Shown: in pieces, positions 6,925 to 11,170 of the stretch
Numbering within the stretch: the stretch's first letter is position 1
Layout: each line of letters opens with the position of its first letter
Assembly: GCA_004554085.1 (NCBI GenBank)
Contig: SFNY01000068.1
Span: 1 to 11,170 of the forward strand
DNA length: 11,170 bases
Source of the DNA: Clostridiales bacterium
GTDB taxonomy: Bacteria; Bacillota; Clostridia; Christensenellales; Aristaeellaceae
Reading direction: 5' to 3'
The notes under the pieces: generated by a model
The model's database searches: none
What the model was told of the DNA's origin: nothing
What the model saw: the letters and a program-made list of their open reading frames with translations, nothing else
Translations under genes and position numbers: made by a program

Positions 6925-8639
6925 ATCAAATCCTCCTTCATCACCGGGATGCAGATTTCCACACCGGTCTTGCACCCCTTCACGCTCGTCACGTGAATGC
7001 CGTACTCCTCGCCATAGAACAGGTGAATGCGGTCCACCACGTTCGTCACCCCGTAGCCGTTGAAGATGGCGCTCGGGTCCTCCATGCCCACGCCGTTGTC
7101 CAGAATTCTGAAGTAGATCGTATCCTCCAGGCGCTCCCCCCGAATCTCGATGTAGCCGCTGCCTAGCTTGGGCTCCAGGCCGTGATACACGCTGTTCTCC
7201 ACGAAGGGCTGCAGGATCAGCTTGATGATGTGCAGATCCATCAGCTCCTCGTCCACGTCCACGATCAGCTCGAAGCGGTCCTTGTAGCGCAGCTTCTGAA
7301 TCGCCATGTACTGCTCCACGTGCTCCAGCTCCTCCCGAACGGTGAGGATGTACTTGCCCTTGTTCAGCGAGAGCTTGAACAGGTTCGACAGCGCCAGCAC
7401 CATCGCAGCAATCTCGTCCTGCCCCTGGATCATCGCCTTGCAGTAGATGGAATCCAGCGTGTTGTACAGAAAGTGCGGGTTGATCTGGGATTGCAGCAGC
7501 AGCAGCTCCGCCTCCCGTTCCTTCAATCGGGACTGGATCAGGCGCTCGCGCAGCCCCAGGCTGTTGTCGATGCTGCGCTTGAGGGCGTTGCCCACCTGTC
7601 CGATCTCGCCCTCGTCGAAGTCGTCGGCGATGCGCTCGCCGTCCTTCAGGTTCTCCACCACGTATTTCAGCTTCTTCAGCGGCCGGTTGATCATGCCGGT
7701 GATCAGAAACGCCAGCAGGGTAGAGACCAGCACCGAGCACACCAGAATCAGCGGCGTCATGACGCGCACGTAGCGGCTGATGCCGTTCAGATCCGCCGTG
7801 GAGATGCTGACCAGCGTCTTGAAGCCGGAAATCTCGTTCTCCTTGATCTCAAACAGATAGCCGTCCCTGCCCTCCAGATAGGCGTCCACCGCCGTCTGCA
7901 CCGCGTCCCGCGCGCGGCTGGCATAGATCAGCCGGTCGTCCGGATCCAGAATCGCATAGGACTCGCTGTCGAAGTCGCTGTCCGCCGTGATGGAGGCGCG
8001 GAACAGGTTCGGCATGATCTGCACCACCAGATAGCCGATCGGGCGGTAGGTTCTGGGATCGATGAGCTGGCGGGCAAAGCTGATGCTGCTCGCGTCCGTC
8101 TCCGGCGCCAGCAGGTTGTAGCCGTAAAAGACCTCCCGTCCCCGCGCCAGGGCAACCTCCTCCACCCAGGGCAGCGTCTCCAGAATCTCCGTATTGTAGT
8201 AGGGCATGTACCAGCTGGTGTTGCGGTTTGCGCGCAGCTTGCGGTAGAAGCACCCCTCCATGTCGAAGAGGAAGATACCGCCCACGTAGTCGTTCCGGTT
8301 CTCCACGCCCAGCCAGATCTCATCCAGCCTGTGGGTGGCGGTACTGCTGAAGGTGGCGGAGCCTGCACGGTTCTCCGATTCGATGATGGAGAGAAAGGCC
8401 TCGTCCACCACGGTCTCGCGCACCAAGGTCACTGCGCTGTCCAGCTTCATGCCGATGATTCCGTCAATGACCTGCAGGTTGCGCTCGCAGTTCGCCTTGT
8501 AATTGCGCTCGATGTTGCTCTTGGCGGCGTTGTAGGAGGCCAGACAGCAGCCCAGCGCAACCACGAAGATCAGCACCTGCATGGACACCAGCACCTGCGT
8601 GCGGATGTGCCACGCGCGGAAATGCTTCCATTTACGCAT
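6921..8639 (-). CDS. YesM-like sensor histidine kinase
   Basis: A 572-residue membrane sensor partnered with the response regulator encoded next. Membrane segment 1 is at about residues 15-36 and segment 2 at about 293-316, enclosing an extracellular sensor region of about 255 residues, probably dCACHE-like. A HAMP linker follows (about 317-365). The phosphorylation helix carries LQSQINPHFLYNTLDSI with His389 as phospho-acceptor, the signature of the His_kinase (LytS/YesM) class. The ATP-binding domain shows the N box QPFVEN (477-482), G1 box DNGVGM (514-519) and G2 box GYGVTNV (528-534). GGAGG lies 8 bases before the ATG, and the gene starts 3 bases after the GH43 stop, so all three genes share a transcript. 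All catalytic motifs are intact. Confidence 0.94.
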   Translation of the reverse strand: MRKWKHFRAWHIRTQVLVSMQVLIFVVALGCCLASYNAAKSNIERNYKANCERNLQVIDGIIGMKLDSAVTLVRETVVDEAFLSIIESENRAGSATFSSTATHRLDEIWLGVENRNDYVGGIFLFDMEGCFYRKLRANRNTSWYMPYYNTEILETLPWVEEVALARGREVFYGYNLLAPETDASSISFARQLIDPRTYRPIGYLVVQIMPNLFRASITADSDFDSESYAILDPDDRLIYASRARDAVQTAVDAYLEGRDGYLFEIKENEISGFKTLVSISTADLNGISRYVRVMTPLILVCSVLVSTLLAFLITGMINRPLKKLKYVVENLKDGERIADDFDEGEIGQVGNALKRSIDNSLGLRERLIQSRLKEREAELLLLQSQINPHFLYNTLDSIYCKAMIQGQDEIAAMVLALSNLFKLSLNKGKYILTVREELEHVEQYMAIQKLRYKDRFELIVDVDEELMDLHIIKLILQPFVENSVYHGLEPKLGSGYIEIRGERLEDTIYFRILDNGVGMEDPSAIFNGYGVTNVVDRIHLFYGEEYGIHVTSVKGCKTGVEICIPVMKEDLI

Positions 8640-8642
8640 CGC

Positions 8643-9461
8643 TCATTCCTCCAGGGGAAGGATGCGCAGCGCCCCGAAGTCGCAGTGCTTCCTTCTTCCC
8701 GTCTGATCCTGACAGCAGAGCGCGATGAACGCGCCGGTGAACCCCTGCTCCCCGCAGAGATTCGCATATTCATCCGAGAGGATCCGCGTGGGCATCCCCT
8801 CCCCGTCCGTCGGGATCAGCTCCGTCCACTTCTGCACACCGCACGCCCGCCAGTATGCACGCACGGTTTCGTAATCCACGTCAAAGCGCAGCTCAATCTC
8901 CCCCTCCCCCACCGCTTCGGGCGCGCAGAGGAGCGTGGTTTTTTTGCTGTCGCGCTTCATCAGCTGCACGCAGCGTCCGGCCCGTTCGTCCACGCTCAGA
9001 TACAGATAATAGAAGTTGGCTGTGTTGTAGAACAGGCTCAGACCCGCCATCTGCTGAAAGAGCTCCGGCTGAAAATCCAGCGTCGTGCGCACCGAGAAGC
9101 GGCCGTGCATCATCCGCAGTCCCAGCATGGACTGTCGGTGCTGGCAGGGAATGCTGTGCTGGCCGTACATCCGCAGCCAGCCGGGTCGCGTGGAGAGGGA
9201 GCACACCTTCCCGTCCGCCGGAATCCGCAGCGACATAAGACGCCGATCCGGCGCAGCCGCATCGAAGCGGATCTCCCCGAAGAAGCGCTCCTTTTGTTCC
9301 GCTTCTCCCAGAACCTGCGCCGTCTCCTTCGGCAGCTGTCCTCCCGCCGTCAGCCGCAGCCAGCCCTCGTCATTCCAATACACGTTCTGCATGCAGGTCT
9401 CCCTGCCCAGCACGCTCCAGCCGCCGAAAGCATTCTTCCGGGAGGCGAGGTGGAACAGAAC
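8643..9461 (-). pseudogene. GH43 beta-xylosidase, C-terminal part (after in-frame stop)
   Basis: This is the downstream portion of the GH43 gene that begins at 10241, in the same reading frame and separated only by the TGA at 9462-9464. It opens with VLFHLASRKNAFGGWSVLGR, which directly continues the catalytic domain and leads into the LGRET-type linker known from GH43_11 beta-xylosidases. The remaining 230 or so residues form the C-terminal beta-sandwich, which in this subfamily closes over the active site and helps shape it. A GTG at 9411-9413 has no properly spaced ribosome binding site. Joined across the stop, the protein would be 532 residues, matching the roughly 535-540 typical of the subfamily. 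It ends 3 bases before the sensor kinase gene. Confidence 0.82.
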
Positions 9462-10241
9462 TCACGCACCGTCCGCCGCCTGCACGAGGTCGCCGTGCCC
9501 GGCGTACTGAAGCGGCCAGTCCGGCGCATCCCGCGCGGTGAGCAGCGGGTTTTCGGGATCGACCTCAAAGGGCCCGTGCATACTGCGGGAGCGCGCCATC
9601 GTGATGGCATGGCCCTGCGCCGTTCCGCCCTCCGCCGTCATCAGGTAATACCAGTCATTGATGAAGTACATGTGCGGAGCCTCCGTAAAGCCCAGCTCCG
9701 TTCCGCGAAAGATCAGCTCCGGTTCGCCGGTGAGCCGCTGCTCCTCCGGCGAGTACTGCTGCATCAGGATGCCCGGAAAGTGGTCGCGGTCGATCCGGGA
9801 GTCCCAGCGCATATTCAGAAGCCACTTCGTGCCGTCCGGCGCATGGAACAGCGACGGATCGAAGCCGCCGCAGTTCAGGAAGATGCGCTCGCTCCACGGC
9901 CCGCGGACGTCCCGCGCGGTGACGAGGTAGTTTTCCGTGTCCTGGGTGAACTCGTCGAAGGTGCGCGTGATGGAGTAGATCAGCCAGTACAGCCCGTCCG
10001 CATACGTAAGGCAGGGCGCCCATACGCCGCCGCCGTTCAGCACACCCTTTAGATCCAGCTGCGATTCACGCTCGAGCGGATGGCCGACGACCTCCCAGTT
10101 CACCAGATCCCGGGAGTGGGAAATCTCCACCCCCGGAAACCACTCGAAGGTGGAAGTCGCGATGTAATAATCATCTCCCACCCGAATCACGGACGGATCC
10201 GGGTGAAAGCCCGGAAGAACTGGATTGTGAACGATCGCCAT
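9462..10241 (-). pseudogene. GH43 (subfamily 11-like) beta-xylosidase/arabinofuranosidase, N-terminal catalytic part
   Basis: The enzyme family releases xylose or arabinofuranose from the non-reducing end of xylo-oligosaccharides by an inverting mechanism. Residues 6-50 (NPVLPGFHPDPSVIR and TSTFEWFPGVEI) are the hallmark start of GH43_11 beta-xylosidases. The catalytic triad is present: Asp15 (base), Asp128 in GGFDPS, and Glu187 in FTEAPH (acid), each one residue offset from the characterised Selenomonas ruminantium enzyme (14, 127, 186). GHGD (248-251) provides the conserved active-site His249. No signal peptide, so cytoplasmic. The ATG (10239-10241) has GGAGGT 5 bases upstream. Codon 260, where the family normally has Trp (ADGxW), is TGA, so the product would stop at 259 residues without the beta-sandwich domain. 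It is the first gene of the minus-strand operon. Confidence 0.86.
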
Positions 10242-10258
10242 TGCGCACCTCCGCTGCC

Positions 10259-10302
10259 TGTAAACGCTCCTGATTTATACATTCCCATATTCATTGTAAA
10301 CG
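10259..10302. promoter_or_regulatory. Paired TGTAAACG boxes at the GH43 promoter (candidate LacI-family operators)
   Basis: The octamer TGTAAACG occurs at 10259-10266 and 10295-10302, 36 bases apart. It equals one half of the TGTAAACG-type palindromes bound by many LacI/CcpA-family regulators. The right copy straddles the edge of the GH43 -10 hexamer and continues as TGTAAACGATTTGTTACG, an imperfect palindrome (GTAA/TTAC arms) in the promoter spacer. The left copy is in the 5' leader just upstream of the ribosome binding site. The LacI-type gene starts about 290 bases away on the other strand. Confidence 0.45.
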
Positions 10303-10321
10303 ATTTGTTACGTTTTTTCAA
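10293..10321 (-). promoter_or_regulatory. Promoter of the GH43-yesM-yesN unit
   Basis: On the minus strand TTGAAA (10316-10321) and TACAAT (10293-10298) are separated by exactly 17 bases, each matching consensus at five of six positions. The predicted start is near 10286, giving a leader of about 45 bases. The spacer holds the TGTAAACG-containing imperfect palindrome, a good position for repression by the divergent LacI-type protein. Confidence 0.7.
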
Positions 10322-10532
10322 TCCATCTTTTTTGTCCCACTTAACATTCGAGCCAAAAAACTCCACCCTTTCGCAGCTGTGATTGACAATGGCTCGCTTT
10401 TGTCCTGGGCCTGCTTTCTTTTTTGCATCCGTTTGCTTCATCTGCATTTTCGTGAATACACCGGAAGAGCGGTTGATGTTCTGAATTCCTGAACTGTCCA
10501 TATTTATTGCAGAACTCTTAACCTTATAAGTA

Positions 10533-10561
10533 TTTACAGTTTTAATAAATTGTTTTATAAT
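10533..10561 (+). promoter_or_regulatory. Promoter of the lacI-type regulator gene
   Basis: TTTACA (10533-10538, five of six matches to the -35 consensus) and TATAAT (10556-10561, perfect) are separated by 17 bases. Predicted transcription start is near 10568, giving a short leader of about 26 bases. No strong Shine-Dalgarno sequence is present before the start codon (only GGTTGGG), suggesting low translation, as suits a repressor. Confidence 0.7.
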
Positions 10562-10593
10562 ATTGATATAGTTTATATGGTTGGGTATACATC

Positions 10594-11170
10594 ATGGCAA
10601 AGATCACGAATCGTGAAATTGCAAAGCTCTCAGGCGTATCTCCTTCCGCTGTTTCAATTGCGATCAACGGAAAGCCCGGCATCAGCGAAGAGACGCGGGC
10701 GAAAATATTGAAAATCGCGCGCCAGTACAACTACTTTACTGGCAGCGACTCCGTCAAGGTGGTTCAGGAGCGTTCCACCTATATTGCTGCGCTCTTTCGC
10801 ACGGACACGCTGTTTACGGATCAGGTGTTCTATACGGAGATGCTGGCATTTGCCATGCCCTTGTGCCGCAGTCTCGGTCTGACGCTCGTAACCACGTTCA
10901 TGTCGGTGGAGGATTCCTCGCTGGATCTTCCGCGTTCAATCCGCTGCGGCGAAGTAGATGGCGTGCTCATCTTTGGCGATCAGAATCCTCGAATTTATAC
11001 CGAGCTGAATCATCTAGGAATTCCATTTGTCGTTCTGGATAGCTGTCAGCCGGACTGCAGCTATCCGTCCATCTTTGTGGATTACAGCAAAGCCGCCTAT
11101 CTGGCGACCCGCTATCTTCTTGATATTGGTCACCGGGATATTGTATACCTGAGCAACGGTTCTCTGCACG
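10594..11170 (+). CDS. LacI-family transcriptional regulator, 3' end off the right edge
   Basis: The frame opens at ATG 10594 and stays open for 192 codons to the window edge. The N-terminus has the LacI helix-turn-helix: TNREIAKLSGVSPSAVSIAINGK (about residues 5-27; helices REIAKLSG and SPSAVSIAIN), then a hinge-helix region up to about residue 60 (ISEETRAKILKIARQYNY). From about residue 63 the periplasmic-binding-protein-like sensor domain begins (YIAALFRTD), with VDGVLIFGD and GIPFVVLDS as the usual blocks near the sugar site, and VDYSKAAYLATRYLLDIGHR as the dimerisation-side helix. The usual length is about 330-345 residues, so about 140 are missing here. Being divergent from the GH43 gene with TGTAAACG boxes between, it most likely represses that operon until its sugar binds; it may also control itself. 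Confidence 0.93.
   Translation, partial: MAKITNREIAKLSGVSPSAVSIAINGKPGISEETRAKILKIARQYNYFTGSDSVKVVQERSTYIAALFRTDTLFTDQVFYTEMLAFAMPLCRSLGLTLVTTFMSVEDSSLDLPRSIRCGEVDGVLIFGDQNPRIYTELNHLGIPFVVLDSCQPDCSYPSIFVDYSKAAYLATRYLLDIGHRDIVYLSNGSLH

Larger units (their letters stand above)
10242..10593. other. Divergent intergenic region between GH43 and lacI-type genes
   Basis: This 352-base A+T-rich stretch holds two divergent promoters and candidate operators, annotated separately. No credible coding sequence is present: the one longer minus-strand frame across it is basic, low in complexity and unlike any known protein. The middle (about 10322-10530) shows no clear terminator, RNA gene or riboswitch. 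Confidence 0.7.

Noticed and set aside
6921..7740. A longer, upstream-extended reading of the response regulator frame into the kinase gene
   Set aside because: The extension lies entirely inside the kinase coding sequence and has low-complexity Arg/Gly/Ala composition. The ATG at 6924 has an ideal ribosome binding site and gives the canonical receiver start.
9462..9464. Recoding of TGA as Trp (genetic code 4) or as selenocysteine
   Set aside because: TGA terminates the flavodoxin, MalG-type permease and kinase genes and lies in tight overlaps with following starts, so the standard code applies. The expected residue is Trp, not Cys/Sec, and no SECIS-like hairpin was evident by eye.
7182..10052. 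A very long plus-strand open frame (about 950 codons) opposite the kinase and GH43 genes
   Set aside because: It is an antisense shadow of G+C-rich minus-strand genes: rich in His, Arg, Gln and Val, no domain pattern, no ribosome binding site, and it spans two unrelated well-supported genes.
10349..10396. Inverted repeat CGAGCCA/TGGCTCG as a terminator
   Set aside because: Only 7 base pairs with a 34-base loop and no downstream T-run in a useful position; it is in a divergent promoter region where no transcript needs to end.
10187..10501. A 104-codon minus-strand frame upstream of the GH43 gene
   Set aside because: It overlaps the GH43 start and its promoter, is rich in Lys/Arg/Ser/Gly without recognisable motifs, and lacks a ribosome binding site.
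10563..10591. A second possible lacI promoter, TTGATA-17-TATACA
   Set aside because: Its start site would fall inside the coding sequence past the ATG at 10594; the TTTACA-17-TATAAT pair just upstream is a better match and better placed.

Overview
The window looks like a chromosomal segment of a gut-type Gram-positive anaerobe in the Clostridia (Bacillota). The signs are strong GGAGG-type ribosome binding sites, a YesM/YesN-type two-component system, a CUT1 sugar ABC transporter without its own ATPase, and short ATGA gene overlaps. No ribosomal RNA or other taxonomic marker is present, so this placement is inference. The code is standard bacterial: TGA is used as the terminator of several intact genes.

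Layout, left to right. (a) 1-1292, minus strand: a flavodoxin gene followed 35 bases later by a lipoprotein of unknown function that runs off the left edge, with a clear extended -10 promoter upstream. (b) About 1349-1505: a gene-free scar carrying regularly spaced GACCCCT-type repeats that resemble one end of an IS21-family insertion sequence. (c) 1442-10241, minus strand: a carbohydrate-use locus. In transcription order it holds a GH43 beta-xylosidase-like gene, a YesM-like sensor kinase, a YesN-like response regulator, then after a new promoter a solute-binding protein, two permeases, a GH63/trehalase-like glycoside hydrolase and the first 47 or so codons of a GH78 alpha-L-rhamnosidase. (d) 10533 to the right edge, plus strand: a divergent LacI-family repressor, running off the window.

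As designed, the genes would work together as follows. The binding protein and permeases import an oligosaccharide, with the ATPase supplied from elsewhere. The cytoplasmic GH43, GH63-like and GH78 enzymes trim it. The YesMN pair and the LacI repressor sense sugar and switch the genes on. The enzyme mix (xylosidase/arabinofuranosidase plus rhamnosidase) points to a plant cell-wall or rhamnose-decorated glycan, but the exact substrate cannot be read from the sequence.

The most striking observation is decay. Three genes of this one locus are broken in three different ways: an in-frame TGA replaces an expected Trp codon in the GH43 gene, one base is missing in the binding-protein gene, and the rhamnosidase gene is cut off at the IS-like scar. 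The regulators, permeases and GH63-like enzyme are intact. Either the locus is being lost in this lineage, or the first two lesions are sequencing/assembly errors. I found no evidence for a wholly new type of system, CRISPR array, tRNA or rRNA.
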